Shown here piece after piece: positions 27,639 through 37,017 of a stretch of 64,000 nucleotides of DNA. The notes beneath the pieces were generated by a model. It searched no databases. It saw only the letters and a list, made by a program, of their open reading frames with translations, and was not told where the DNA came from. The number at the start of each line of letters is the position of its first letter. Position 1 is the first letter of the stretch. The translations under genes and the position numbers were made by a program. Origin of the DNA: Neoaquamicrobium microcysteis (GTDB lineage Bacteria > Pseudomonadota > Alphaproteobacteria > Rhizobiales > Rhizobiaceae); contig NZ_VSZS01000068.1 in the NCBI RefSeq assembly GCF_008180155.1, forward strand, positions 62,001 to 126,000. Direction: 5' to 3'.

Positions 27639-29336
27639 TCAGTTCTTCTCGATGACCGTGATGCGGCCTTCGAGCTTGGGCTGGTAGGGTGCATTGTTGG
27701 CGAGATATTCAGCCACCACCTCCTCCATGCCCGGCCCGTAATCGTACGGATCGACTGCGTTGGAAGCGAACAGCGCATAGCCGTCACCGCCCTTGCGCAT
27801 GAAGTCGTTGGTGCCGACGGTGTACTCCTTCTCGGGGTCGATCGGCACCCACTCGCCGTTTTCCTGGACCATTACATCCTTCACGCGGCCGCCGTCCGGG
27901 TCGACGTTCAGGTCGAGCGTGAATTTCAGGCCACCCACCTGCGGGAACTTGCCGGCGCCGTTCTCGATGTCGTTCACGGCAGCTTCGAGCGAGCCGACTA
28001 TGTCGGCTCCCTTGAGCTTCATGGTTGCAAGCGTGTTCTGGAACGGCAGCACCGACAGCACATCGCCCACCGTCGCCATGCCCTGGTCGATGGAAGCGCG
28101 AAGGCCACCACCGTTCTGGATCGCGATGGTCACGCCCAGATCGGCCGTGCGGGCAAGGATCGCGTCGGTGACGAGCACGCCCATCTCGCATTCCTTGGCG
28201 CGGCAGGTCTCGCGGCTTCCGTCGATCGGAGCCGCAACCTCTCCTACTTCCGTAGCCTTCATCGTCTCGATAGGCCCGGCCAGTTCGGCGATGCGCGCCT
28301 CGATCTCGGCGTCAGGCTCCACCGATGCGTCAAGCAGCAGCGTGTCGCCGGTGGCCTCGGCCACATAGCCTTCCTCGTCGAAGGTCAGCGCGATATCGCC
28401 CAGATGCTTGGAGTAAGCGCCGGCCTGCACGATCGGCACGGCCTTGCCTGCCGGGTTCTCAACCAGCATCGCATAGGAAGGCGCGCCTTCCTCCGTGTTG
28501 GAAAGCAGTGTGTGGGAGTGGCCGCCGATGATGGCGGAGATGCCTTCCACTTGCGCGGCAATCTCCTGGTCTCGGTTGAAGCCGACATGCGACAGCAGCA
28601 GCACCTTGGTGACGCCCTCTGCGCGAATGCGGGTGACGGCTTCCTTGAGATATTCGATATCGTCCTGGAATGTGACGCCGGGTCCGGGCGAGGCGATGTT
28701 GACGGTATCGGGGGTCAGCACCGAAAGCACGCCGATCTTCTCGCCGCCGACGTCGAGGATCGCCCATTCGTCGACCTTGCCGTGCAGCTTCTCGGTATCA
28801 GCGATGGTGATGTTGCCGGAGATCAGCGGGAACTCGATGAGGTCGGCAAAGTCTGCCAGGACGTCCGGGCCATTGTCGAACTCGTGGTTGCCCACGGCCA
28901 TGAGATCGAAGCCGATCTTGTTCATGAACTCGCCTTCGACCTTGCCCTTGTAGGTCGTATAGAACAGCGAGCCCTGGAACTGGTCGCCCGCATCGAGCGT
29001 CACCACGTTCTCACCGGCGTCTTCCAGTGCCTTGCGGCGCTCCCAAATCTTGGTCGCCAGCCGGCCGAAGCCGCCGAAGCACTTGCCCTCGCCCTGATCC
29101 TCGGCCGAGCAGGTCGAGTTGAAACGGCTGATCGATTCGACGCGCGAATGCATGTCGTTGATGTGCAGGACGTTCAGCTTGAACGCGCCCTGGGCGTGCG
29201 CCGTGGACATCGAGAAATGCGCGATGCCGCCACCGCTGGCGACGACCAGGCTTGCGCCTGCCACCTGCAGAAAGCGGCGGCGGCTAAGGGCCGTGGTGTT
29301 TTGTGCGTTCGCGCCCGGTGTGTCCTCTTTCGACAT
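27639..29336 (-). CDS. Tat-exported 5'-nucleotidase / UshA-like metallophosphatase
   Basis: The 565-residue protein has a twin-arginine signal (LSRRRFLQVAGASLVVASGGG, about 19-39), then a metallophosphatase domain with NVLHINDMHSRVESI, TLDAGDQFQGSLF, VGNHEFDNGPD and GGHSHTLL. A 5'-nucleotidase C-terminal domain follows (VAIQNGGGLRASIDQG, VLPFQNTLATMKLKG). It would dephosphorylate nucleotides or nucleotide sugars in the periplasm. ATG 29336 is preceded by AAGGAGG at ideal spacing. Export through Tat rather than Sec suggests metal loading in the cytoplasm. Confidence 0.93.
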   Translation of the reverse strand: MSKEDTPGANAQNTTALSRRRFLQVAGASLVVASGGGIAHFSMSTAHAQGAFKLNVLHINDMHSRVESISRFNSTCSAEDQGEGKCFGGFGRLATKIWERRKALEDAGENVVTLDAGDQFQGSLFYTTYKGKVEGEFMNKIGFDLMAVGNHEFDNGPDVLADFADLIEFPLISGNITIADTEKLHGKVDEWAILDVGGEKIGVLSVLTPDTVNIASPGPGVTFQDDIEYLKEAVTRIRAEGVTKVLLLSHVGFNRDQEIAAQVEGISAIIGGHSHTLLSNTEEGAPSYAMLVENPAGKAVPIVQAGAYSKHLGDIALTFDEEGYVAEATGDTLLLDASVEPDAEIEARIAELAGPIETMKATEVGEVAAPIDGSRETCRAKECEMGVLVTDAILARTADLGVTIAIQNGGGLRASIDQGMATVGDVLSVLPFQNTLATMKLKGADIVGSLEAAVNDIENGAGKFPQVGGLKFTLDLNVDPDGGRVKDVMVQENGEWVPIDPEKEYTVGTNDFMRKGGDGYALFASNAVDPYDYGPGMEEVVAEYLANNAPYQPKLEGRITVIEKN

Positions 29337-29589
29337 GTTGCGCCTCCTTCTTTTTGCGCTGATTGTTCTGTTCCCCACGATCGTTGGATCGAATCGTCCG
29401 GGATCGGCAACATGCTTGCCCCGCTTCCATGATCGCTTGATGAATGTTCCCTTGGGTTTACCCTTTGGTCAAGAAATACCTTCGCCAGCCGGCCAATCAG
29501 CAAAGGGCTGGACCAGTGGCCAGCGCATGACGCGGGGCTTCCGGGCTGATAGATGTGCCGGCGGACACGTTCTCTCGAAAGGCCGTTCG

Positions 29590-30588
29590 ATGCTCAAGAC
29601 CCCCTACCTCCTTTTCCTCGGCGACGCGCCGGACCAGCTGGCCGCAAAGGTTGCGCAGGGCATCAAGGACTGGCGGCCCGAGTTCTCGCTGGGTCAGTTG
29701 AAGCTGCCGGGCTGCAAGGCCGAGCTCGGCCTGCCGAACATGACGATCGCCGAGGCGAAGGCCGCGGGGGCGCAGACGCTGGTGGTGGGCGCCGCCAACC
29801 GCGGCGGCGTGATTTCCGACGCATGGATCGCGACGTTGTTCGAAGCAATCGAGGCCGGCATGGACATAGCATCCGGCCTTCACAACCTGCTGCGCGAGCG
29901 CAAGGAGTTGGTGGACGCGGCCGCCAAGGCCGGCGTGACGCTCTACGACGTGCGCGTGCCGACCGTTTCCTATCCTATCGCAGACGGCAAAAGGCGCACG
30001 GGAAAGCGCTGTCTGGCGGTCGGCACCGACTGCTCGGTGGGCAAGATGTACACCGCCCTCGCGATGGAAAAGGAAATGCGCGAACGCGGCATGAAGGCCA
30101 CTTTCCGTGCCACCGGCCAGACGGGCATTCTCATTACCGGATCGGGCGTGCCGCTCGATGCCGTCATCGCCGACTTCATGGCCGGCAGTGTCGAATGGCT
30201 CACGCCGGACAACGACGCCGACCATTGGGATCTGGTCGAAGGTCAGGGCAGCCTGTTCCACCCGTCCTATTCGGGCGTGACGCTGGCGCTCATACATGGA
30301 GGGCAGGCCGACGCGCTCGTGCTGTGCCATGAGCCTACCCGCACCCACATGCGCGGACTGCCGCACTACCAGCTTCCTTCGCTCGAGACGCTGCGCGACA
30401 CGGCACTCGACATGGCGCGCGTGGTCAACCCCGACGTGAAGGTGACGGGAATATCCATCAACACGTCGGGTATGTCGGTGGATGAGGCCAAGACCTATCT
30501 GGCAGCCGTCGAGCAACGCATGGGCCTGCCGACGGTCGATCCGTTCCGCGACGGCGCTGCCCGGCTGGTGGACGCGTTGGAGGGTTAG
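29590..30588 (+). CDS. dgcN: DUF1611 protein, DgcN-like D-glutamate N-acetyltransferase family
   Basis: The 332-residue protein has an N-terminal Rossmann-like DUF1611_N domain and a P-loop-like GTDCSVGKMYTA (145-156) in the C-terminal domain, followed by TGQTGILITGSGVPLDAVIADF. In characterised bacteria DgcN works with the epimerase DgcA in D-glutamate catabolism. Neither dgcA nor a D-amino-acid regulator is adjacent, so the specific role is inferred from family. I start at ATG 29590 with GAAAGG upstream; long in-frame extensions overlap the divergent 5'-nucleotidase gene and are unlikely. Confidence 0.82.
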   Translation: MLKTPYLLFLGDAPDQLAAKVAQGIKDWRPEFSLGQLKLPGCKAELGLPNMTIAEAKAAGAQTLVVGAANRGGVISDAWIATLFEAIEAGMDIASGLHNLLRERKELVDAAAKAGVTLYDVRVPTVSYPIADGKRRTGKRCLAVGTDCSVGKMYTALAMEKEMRERGMKATFRATGQTGILITGSGVPLDAVIADFMAGSVEWLTPDNDADHWDLVEGQGSLFHPSYSGVTLALIHGGQADALVLCHEPTRTHMRGLPHYQLPSLETLRDTALDMARVVNPDVKVTGISINTSGMSVDEAKTYLAAVEQRMGLPTVDPFRDGAARLVDALEG

Positions 30589-30601
30589 ACCTCACGCCGC
30601 T

Positions 30602-32158
30602 CTAAAGCTGTGATTCTATCGGCAGCCATGAAACGATGGCGGCAACCGCGCGCCGCGTGAGCCCTGCCTCGGGCTCGCGGCGCAACATCCTGAGGCCGCC
30701 ATCCTCCTCGCTTTCCCAGAGCAGCTTGCCGTCGGCGTCGAGACGTACGGCGTAGCTCATCTGCGGGCCGGTCTCCTCGCGAAACAGTTCCCGCATCTGG
30801 CCGACAATGGTCGCCTCCCTGAACAGCACCCCCATCTCCGTATTGAGGGAAACCGAGCGTGGGTCGAAATTGAAGGAGCCGACGAAGCCCGCCCCCTCGT
30901 CCACGGTGAACGCCTTAGTATGCAGGCTGGCGGACTTGGAACCGAAGAGTGACATCTTCGTGCGGTGGGCGTGGGGCTGCAATTCATAGAGCCTCACGCC
31001 TGCCGCAATCAAATCCTTGCGGTAAGGCGCGTAGCCGCCGTGAACGGCGGCGACATCCGTTGCCGCAAGCGAGTTTGTCAGTACGGAGACATCGATGCCA
31101 CCCTCCACCATCCGGCGCAGCCTGTTCGTTCCCTCGACACCCGGCACAAAATAGGGCGAGGTGATCTCCACGCTCTTCTCGGCAGATGCGATGACCGGCA
31201 TCAGCTTCGACATGATCCAGTTGCCGTCGCCGCGAGCCAGCGCCTTTTCTGGCGGATCCGACACCACGTTGGCATCCCTGGTCCACCTTGTAGCGGAAGC
31301 ATCGTCCAGCATGGACACGACCGAGACGCGTTCCAGTGCGCGCTCCACGTAGGGCTGCGCGCGATCGCTTTCGGCGAGTTGCGCGAGATCCGACCTGAGC
31401 CGGTCGAGCGCGCCGCGCCGCCCACCTGCCACCACACGGATCGGCATCGACACCTCGCTGTTCCAGAAGTCGTCGAACACCTTCTCGGTCTGCTGGACGG
31501 CGGGGCCCATCATGATCATGTCGATGTCTCGGAAGTTCGAGGTCTCAGCCGCGTCGAAATAGGGATCGCCGATGTTGCGCCCGCCGACGATCGCGAGCCT
31601 TCCATCGGCGATCCAGGCCTTGTTGTGCATGCGGCGGGTCACGCTGTAGGCGCGAAGCAGCATCTCGATCCCGCGTCGCAGGCCGCCATCGCGCGCGCGG
31701 CTGGGGTTGAAAAGCCTCACAGAAATGTTCGGATGCGCGTCGAGCGCGAGGTAGCTCTTGTCGCGGCCACGCGCGTTGATGTCGTCCAGCAGCAGGCGCA
31801 CGCGCACGCCGCGATCGGCCGCCTGCACGATCTCATGGGCCAGCAGCCGGCCGGTCAGGTCGTCCAGCCAGTAGTAATACATCAGGTCCAGGCTGCGTCC
31901 GGCCGTCCGCGCCGTCAGCGCCCGGATAGCGAACGCGTCGAGATTGCCTGAAAGGAGGGTCAAGCCGCTCTTACCTGGATGCTGCTCCAGTCGCGGTGCG
32001 ATTCCCTTGTCGAGAGTGGTGGCGGCCGGCTCGATCGGTAGTGCGCTTTCGTCCCTGCCGCGATCCTGGCGCGCGAAATGCCCGTAGGAGAGTACGGCGA
32101 TGAAGGATGTCACCAGTGACAGCGCGCCGGCGGCAACCAGAAACCAGACTATTTGCAT
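30602..32158 (-). CDS. Phospholipase D family protein (cardiolipin-synthase-like)
   Basis: The 518-residue protein begins with a membrane anchor (FLVAAGALSLVTSFIAVLSYG) and has two HKD motifs: HNKAWIADG...GGRNIGD near 177-197 and HTKAFTVDE...GSFNFDPRS near 411-430. Both contain H-x-K-x4-D, so the paired active site is intact. It may be a cardiolipin synthase or a phospholipase D of other substrate. It converges with the DgcN-like gene, 13 bp away. Confidence 0.9.
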   Translation of the reverse strand: MQIVWFLVAAGALSLVTSFIAVLSYGHFARQDRGRDESALPIEPAATTLDKGIAPRLEQHPGKSGLTLLSGNLDAFAIRALTARTAGRSLDLMYYYWLDDLTGRLLAHEIVQAADRGVRVRLLLDDINARGRDKSYLALDAHPNISVRLFNPSRARDGGLRRGIEMLLRAYSVTRRMHNKAWIADGRLAIVGGRNIGDPYFDAAETSNFRDIDMIMMGPAVQQTEKVFDDFWNSEVSMPIRVVAGGRRGALDRLRSDLAQLAESDRAQPYVERALERVSVVSMLDDASATRWTRDANVVSDPPEKALARGDGNWIMSKLMPVIASAEKSVEITSPYFVPGVEGTNRLRRMVEGGIDVSVLTNSLAATDVAAVHGGYAPYRKDLIAAGVRLYELQPHAHRTKMSLFGSKSASLHTKAFTVDEGAGFVGSFNFDPRSVSLNTEMGVLFREATIVGQMRELFREETGPQMSYAVRLDADGKLLWESEEDGGLRMLRREPEAGLTRRAVAAIVSWLPIESQL

Positions 32159-32215
32159 CGCCAGACCGCGAAAGCTCGTTGCTCGGCTGGATCATAGGCA
32201 GTTGGCAGCGATTGC

Positions 32216-32244
32216 CAAGAAGAAGGGGGCCGCAAAGCCCCCTT
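32216..32244 (-). terminator. Rho-independent terminator of the cox operon
   Basis: On the minus strand AAGGGGGC-TTTGCG-GCCCCCTT forms an 8-bp perfect stem followed by CTTCTTCTT, 25 bp after the coxM stop codon. Confidence 0.78.
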
Positions 32245-32268
32245 TCCCCCTAAGCAGGAGCAACCGCC

Positions 32269-33069
32269 TTACGCGTTTGCAGCGGCCACAGCGCGCTTGG
32301 CCATGACGACGACCAGATTGGCGCGATAGTCGGCCGACGCATGAAGGTCGCTCATCAGGTTCTTGGACGGCACGGTCATGCCCTCAAGTGCCGACGGTTC
32401 GAACTTCTTTGTCAGCGCAGCCTCGATCTCCCTGGAGCGGAACACGCCGTCCTCCCCCGCACCCGTCACCGCGACCTTCACGCCGTCCTTGCCCTTGGCC
32501 ACGAACACGCCCGCCATGGCGTAGCGCGAGGCGGGGTTGCGGAACTTCTCGTAACCGCATTTGGCAGGCGCCGTGAAGGTGACACCCGTAACGATCTCGT
32601 CGTCCTTGAGCGCCGTTTCGAACAGGCCGGTGAAGAATTTCTCGGCGGCAATTTCGCGCTTGTTAGTAACGATGGTCGCTCCCAGAGCCACCGTGGCCGC
32701 CGGATAATCGGCGGCCGGGTCGTTGTTGGCGATGGAGCCGCCGAGCGTACCGAGGTGGCGCACATGCGGGTCGCCGATATGCGAGGCCATATGGACTATG
32801 GCGTGGCATACCGACGCGAGCTTGTCGTTCGCAGCCACTTCGGCGTGAGTCGTTCCCGCCCCGATGGTAACGTTCTTCCCCGATATCCTGATGCCCTTGA
32901 GCTCAGCTATATGGCGAAGATCGACGAGGTCGGAGGGTGCGGCAAGCCGCGTCTTCATCGCCGGGATCAGCGTCATGCCGCCGGAGACGAACTTTCCGTC
33001 TTCTGCCTTCTTGAGCAGCTTCACAGCGTCAGCGACGGAGGAAGCGCGGTGGTAACTGGTCGAATACAT
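32269..33069 (-). CDS. coxM: FAD-binding medium subunit of a molybdenum hydroxylase (CoxM-like)
   Basis: The 266-residue subunit transfers electrons between the molybdenum and iron-sulfur subunits. FAD-binding motifs are SGGMTLIPAMK (29-39), TIGAGTTHAEV (68-78) and TLGGSIANNDPAADYPA (108-124). GAGGAGG precedes ATG 33069. It follows coxL by 11 bp and is the last gene of the operon. Confidence 0.93.
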   Translation of the reverse strand: MYSTSYHRASSVADAVKLLKKAEDGKFVSGGMTLIPAMKTRLAAPSDLVDLRHIAELKGIRISGKNVTIGAGTTHAEVAANDKLASVCHAIVHMASHIGDPHVRHLGTLGGSIANNDPAADYPAATVALGATIVTNKREIAAEKFFTGLFETALKDDEIVTGVTFTAPAKCGYEKFRNPASRYAMAGVFVAKGKDGVKVAVTGAGEDGVFRSREIEAALTKKFEPSALEGMTVPSKNLMSDLHASADYRANLVVVMAKRAVAAANA

Positions 33070-33080
33070 GCTGTGCCTCC

Positions 33081-35435
33081 TCAGTGCTTCGTCGCGGCGT
33101 GAAGAGCCTTCCACACCGTCTGCGGCGTGGCGGGCATCGTCAGGTCGTTGTTGCCGATGGCATTCGTGATGGCGTTGATGACGGCCGGTGGCGAGCCGAT
33201 CGCGCCCGCCTCGCCGCATCCCTTGATGCCGAGCGGATTGCCCGGGCAAGGCGTGTTCTGGTGCGAGACGCTGAATGATGGCAGGTCATCGGCGCGCGGC
33301 ATGGTGTAGTCCATGTAGCTTGCCGTAAGCAGCTGGCCGGAAGCCGGATCGTAGCTGGTGCCTTCCAGAAGCGCCTGGCCGATGCCCTGCGCGATGCCGC
33401 CATGCACCTGTCCCTCGACGATCATCGGATTGATGATGTTGCCGAAATCGTCGGCCGCCACGAACTGGACGATTTCGGTCACACCCGTATCGGGATCGAC
33501 CTCGACCTCGCAAATGTAGCAGCCGGCGGGGAAGGTGAAGTTGGTCGGATCGTAGAACGCGCCTTCCTTCAGGCCCGGCTCCATGCCGCCCGGCAGGTTG
33601 TGGGCGGTGTAGGCGGCAAGTGCCAGCTGGAACCACGGCACCGATTTGTCGGTGCCCGCCACCTTGCATTCGCCGTTTTCGATGACGATGTCGCCTTCGT
33701 CGGCTTCCATCAAATGGGCCGCGATCTTCTTGGCTTTGGCCTCGACCTTGTCGAGCGCCTTGACGATGGCAGACATGCCGACCGCGCCCGAGCGCGAACC
33801 GTAAGTACCCATGCCCATCTGTACCTTGTCGGTGTCGCCATGGACGATCGAGACGCTATCGATGGGCACGCCGAAGCGATCGGATACGAGCTGCGAGAAC
33901 GTGGTTTCGTGGCCCTGTCCGTGGCTGTGAGAGCCGGTCAGCACCTCGATCGTGCCGACCGCATTGACCCGAACCTCGGCCGATTCCCACAGGCCGACAC
34001 CGGCGCCGAGAGAACCAACCGCTGCCGAAGGCGCGATGCCGCAGGCCTCGATGTAGCAGCTCATGCCAATACCGCGCAGCTTGCCGGCCTTCTTCGCTTT
34101 TTCGCGGCGTTTCTCGAAGCCAGCGTAATCCGCTGCTTTCATTGCCGCTTCCAGCGAAGCCTCATAGTCGCCGGCGTCGTAGGCCATGATGACCGGCGTC
34201 TGATACGGGAACTCGCGGATGAAGTTCTTGCGGCGCAGCTCGGCCGGCGAGACACCAAGCTCCCGTGCAGCCGTTTCCACAACGCGTTCAAGCAGATAGG
34301 TCGCTTCGGGACGCCCAGCTCCGCGATACGCGTCAACTGGTGCTGTATTGGTATACACGGCTCGCACATTGGCATGAATAGCCGAGATTGCATATTGGCC
34401 CGAAAGCAGCGTTGCGTAGAGATAAGTGGGCACGGAAGAGGAGAAAAGCGACATGTAAGCGCCGAAATTGGCGATTGTGTCTACTTTCAACCCTATCATC
34501 CGATGTTTGTCATCAAAGGCAAGCTCAACCTCGGTTACGTGGTCGCGGCCGTGGGCATCCGTGAGGAAGCTCTCGGTGCGGTCTGCCACCCACTTGACCG
34601 GCACGCCCGCCTTCTTCGAAGCCCACAGGCAGACGATCTCTTCGGGGTAGATGAAAATCTTCGAGCCGAAGCCGCCACCAACGTCCGGCGCGATCACGCG
34701 GAGCTTGTTTTCCGGCGCGACGTTATAGAACGCGCTCATGACGAGGCGCGCGACGTGGGGGTTCTGGCTCGTCGTCCAGCAGGTGTAGTGGTCCTCTGCC
34801 TTGTCGTAGTGGCCGAGTGCCGCGCGCGGCTCCATGGCGTTGGGGACCAGCCGGTTGTTGACGATGTGCATCTTCGTCACATGCGCGGCATTTGCGATGG
34901 CCGCTTCGGTGGCAGCCCTGTCGCCCAGCTCCCAGTCGTAGATCAGGTTGCCGTCGGCTTCGGGATGAAGCTGCGGCGCGCCCTTCTTCAGGGCATCGAC
35001 GGCCGAGGTGACGGCCTTCCTCTCCTTGTAGGTGACCTCGACGGCTTCGGCTGCATCGCGCGCCTGCCCCCTGGTTTCGGCCACGACGATCGCGACGGCA
35101 TCGCCGACATAGCGGACGCGATCGACCGCCAGCGGCGACCATGCGCCCATCTTCATCGGAGTGCCGTCCTTGGAATGGACCATCCAGCCGCAGATGAGGT
35201 TGCCGATGCCGTCGGCCTTGAGCTGCTTGCCGGTGAGAACAGCGATGACCCCGGGCATCGCCTCTGCCGCCTTCGTGTCGATCTTCTTCACGTCTGCGTG
35301 CGCGTGGGGCGAACGCACAAAGGCCGCATGCTTCATGCCCGGCACGACCATGTCGTCGACATAGCGGCCGGAACCGGTGATGAATCTCTTGTCTTCCTTG
35401 CGCGCAACCCGTGCGCCGATGCCTTCAACTCCCAT
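33081..35435 (-). CDS. coxL: Molybdopterin-binding large subunit, form II CO-dehydrogenase/xanthine-dehydrogenase family (CoxL-like)
   Basis: The 784-residue subunit holds the molybdenum-cytosine dinucleotide site. The active-site loop near residue 367 reads AYRGAGR, the form II signature. Form I, true CO dehydrogenase, has AYXCSFR, so CO oxidation is doubtful and another substrate is more likely. The C-terminal GCGEAGAIGSPPAVINAI carries the active-site Glu. GGAGGAGAAC precedes ATG 35435 (MGVEGIGARVARKED). The gene order S-L-M on the minus strand is common for this family. Confidence 0.94.
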   Translation of the reverse strand: MGVEGIGARVARKEDKRFITGSGRYVDDMVVPGMKHAAFVRSPHAHADVKKIDTKAAEAMPGVIAVLTGKQLKADGIGNLICGWMVHSKDGTPMKMGAWSPLAVDRVRYVGDAVAIVVAETRGQARDAAEAVEVTYKERKAVTSAVDALKKGAPQLHPEADGNLIYDWELGDRAATEAAIANAAHVTKMHIVNNRLVPNAMEPRAALGHYDKAEDHYTCWTTSQNPHVARLVMSAFYNVAPENKLRVIAPDVGGGFGSKIFIYPEEIVCLWASKKAGVPVKWVADRTESFLTDAHGRDHVTEVELAFDDKHRMIGLKVDTIANFGAYMSLFSSSVPTYLYATLLSGQYAISAIHANVRAVYTNTAPVDAYRGAGRPEATYLLERVVETAARELGVSPAELRRKNFIREFPYQTPVIMAYDAGDYEASLEAAMKAADYAGFEKRREKAKKAGKLRGIGMSCYIEACGIAPSAAVGSLGAGVGLWESAEVRVNAVGTIEVLTGSHSHGQGHETTFSQLVSDRFGVPIDSVSIVHGDTDKVQMGMGTYGSRSGAVGMSAIVKALDKVEAKAKKIAAHLMEADEGDIVIENGECKVAGTDKSVPWFQLALAAYTAHNLPGGMEPGLKEGAFYDPTNFTFPAGCYICEVEVDPDTGVTEIVQFVAADDFGNIINPMIVEGQVHGGIAQGIGQALLEGTSYDPASGQLLTASYMDYTMPRADDLPSFSVSHQNTPCPGNPLGIKGCGEAGAIGSPPAVINAITNAIGNNDLTMPATPQTVWKALHAATKH

Positions 35436-35549
35436 GGAAGTTCTCCTCCAGAACGTCAGGGTGAAACGTGAATGGTGAACAGTGACTGGCGCATGACGGC
35501 CGAGGTTGCGTAAGGCACCCCCCGGATCGGCCATTCATCCTCCACCCGC

Positions 35550-36050
35550 TCAGGCAGCCTTCTTCGTCTTGCCCTTTCCGGCCTTGGCCATGGTCTTCGA
35601 CGCGGCAAGGATGGCCTTGACGATGTTATGGTAGCCGGTGCAGCGGCAGATGTTGCCTTCCAGTTCGGCGCGCACGGTCGCTTCGTCCAGCCCTTCGGGA
35701 TGGCGACGGATCATGTCGGTCGCAGCCATGATCATTCCCGGCGTGCAGAACCCGCACTGGAGGCCGTGATGCTCCTTGAAGGCGGCCTGCACGGGATGCA
35801 GATCGGCGCCGTCAGCCAGGCCCTCGATGGTGACGATGTCGGCACCCGAAGCCTGCGCGGCCAGAATTGAACACGACTTGATCGCCTTGCCGTCCATATG
35901 GACGACACAGGCTCCGCACTGCGAGGTGTCACAGCCGACATGGGTTCCCGTCAGCCCCAAATGCTCGCGCAGGTAGTGCACGAGCAGGGTGCGGTCCTCC
36001 ACCGCGCCCGATACTTTCCGGCCATTCACGACCATCGCCACTTCCGACAT
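35550..36050 (-). CDS. coxS: [2Fe-2S] small subunit of a molybdenum hydroxylase (CoxS-like)
   Basis: The 166-residue protein binds two [2Fe-2S] clusters. The plant-type ferredoxin cysteines are C40, C45, C48 and C60 ([10 protein letters not shown]...SC). The helical domain cysteines are C99, C102, C135 and C137 (QCGFCTPG and CRCTGYH). A strong GGAGGAG precedes ATG 36050. It is the first gene of the operon, 114 bp upstream of coxL. A Lys-rich C-terminal tail ([13 protein letters not shown]) is slightly unusual. Confidence 0.95.
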   Translation of the reverse strand: MSEVAMVVNGRKVSGAVEDRTLLVHYLREHLGLTGTHVGCDTSQCGACVVHMDGKAIKSCSILAAQASGADIVTIEGLADGADLHPVQAAFKEHHGLQCGFCTPGMIMAATDMIRRHPEGLDEATVRAELEGNICRCTGYHNIVKAILAASKTMAKAGKGKTKKAA

Positions 36051-36237
36051 GAATCTCCTCCAGATCACTGTCCCGCCACCCCCTCGCGGGGCCGGCACGA
36101 GGCAGACTGTAACGCAGCGTCATCAGGAGTCCATGGGGGAGGCAGCCCGACCGCGCCACCTCCCGAGAGTGTTACCGACGGGCGGCCCGGCGCATCAGAA
36201 GATTTCCGGGCGCCTTGCGAAATCGGCAATCGGACGC

Positions 36238-36266
36238 TTGTCTTTGGCGAACAATAGCGCTATCAC
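36238..36266 (+). promoter_or_regulatory. Probable promoter of tRNA-Thr
   Basis: TTGTCT (36238-36243), 17-bp spacer, TATCAC (36261-36266), about 38 bp before the mature tRNA. Confidence 0.55.
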
Positions 36267-36304
36267 GCGCGCACTTTTCAGGGGTGCGCAACGCACCGCC
36301 GGTA

Positions 36305-36380
36305 GCCGCTTTAGCTCAGTTGGTAGAGCACATCATTCGTAATGATGGGGTCAGGTGTTCGAGTCACCTAAGCGGCACCA
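36305..36380 (+). tRNA. tRNA-Thr (anticodon CGT)
   Basis: A 76-nt cloverleaf with CCA encoded. The acceptor arms GCCGCTT and AAGCGGC pair perfectly, the anticodon stem is CATCA/TGATG with loop TTCGTAA, giving anticodon CGT (reads ACG), and the T arm contains GTTCGAG. The D arm is AGCTCAGTTGGTAGAGC. Confidence 0.97.
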
Positions 36381-36467
36381 TTCCTTTTTCCACCATTCGC
36401 TTTCTGGCAACCCCTTCGGCGGGCGCACGTTTAACGTTGCGGCGCAACTGCAAACGGAACGGGTTTC

Positions 36468-36722
36468 ATGAAAGCACTTCTCGGCCTAGTCATCCTGACG
36501 CTATCGGCCTGCGCGCAGAGCACCCCGCCCCAACAAGCCGGCGACCGCCCGCAGGACGAAGTGCCGAACCAGCAGACACTTGCCAACGGCGACCGGCAGT
36601 ACGGGTTCGAGAACGGCTGCGTCATCGTGCTCGAGCCGCGGCGCGCGGTAGTCAGATCGGAAGGACCTGGCTGCGAACTTTATCAGCGCGATATAGCGCT
36701 GCTCTATGCGTCGGCAGATTAA
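36468..36722 (+). CDS. Small putative lipoprotein of unknown function
   Basis: The 84-residue product starts MKALLGLVILTLSACAQ, a short lipoprotein signal with lipobox LSAC and acylated Cys15. The mature part is hydrophilic, with one further cysteine pair (NGCVIVLEP, GPGCELY). It is preceded by GGAACGGG. I know of no named family; secretion to the membrane is the only firm inference. Confidence 0.68.
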   Translation: MKALLGLVILTLSACAQSTPPQQAGDRPQDEVPNQQTLANGDRQYGFENGCVIVLEPRRAVVRSEGPGCELYQRDIALLYASAD

Positions 36723-37017
36723 GACGCACTCCAACGCCGTCGGTCGCGGCTCGCGCATGCTTCGCCGGGGACGGTCATCGATGGTTCAATGTTGCAATCC
36801 GACTGGCCTTTTCGCCCGCATGGTGGAAGGCGTTTCGCCTACGAATACGCGCTGTTCGAATGACACTCGTGCCAGCCGGCCGACTTGTGGTTCGACGGTG
36901 AAGGGAGTTAGATCGCCTGCCGGTTGTAGACGGCATCTCCACAAGCGCGCATGAAAATGTTGCGATCTCCGATAGCATCCTGCGGAAGGCTAGAATGACC
37001 GCTGCCAGCATCATCCC

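Noticed and set aside
27570-29432. Plus-strand open frame antisense to the 5'-nucleotidase gene
   Set aside because: The minus-strand gene has a Tat signal, metal-binding motifs and an ideal ribosome binding site; the plus frame has none.
29119-29589. Long N-terminal extension of the DgcN-like protein
   Set aside because: It would overlap the divergent 5'-nucleotidase start and its promoter; ATG 29590 with GAAAGG gives the normal family length.
33402-35471. Plus-strand open frame antisense to coxL
   Set aside because: Shadow frame; coxL itself has complete cofactor motifs on the minus strand.
36880-36910. GGTTCGA-containing stretch as a tRNA fragment
   Set aside because: No pairing acceptor, D or anticodon arms around it; chance match to the T-arm sequence.
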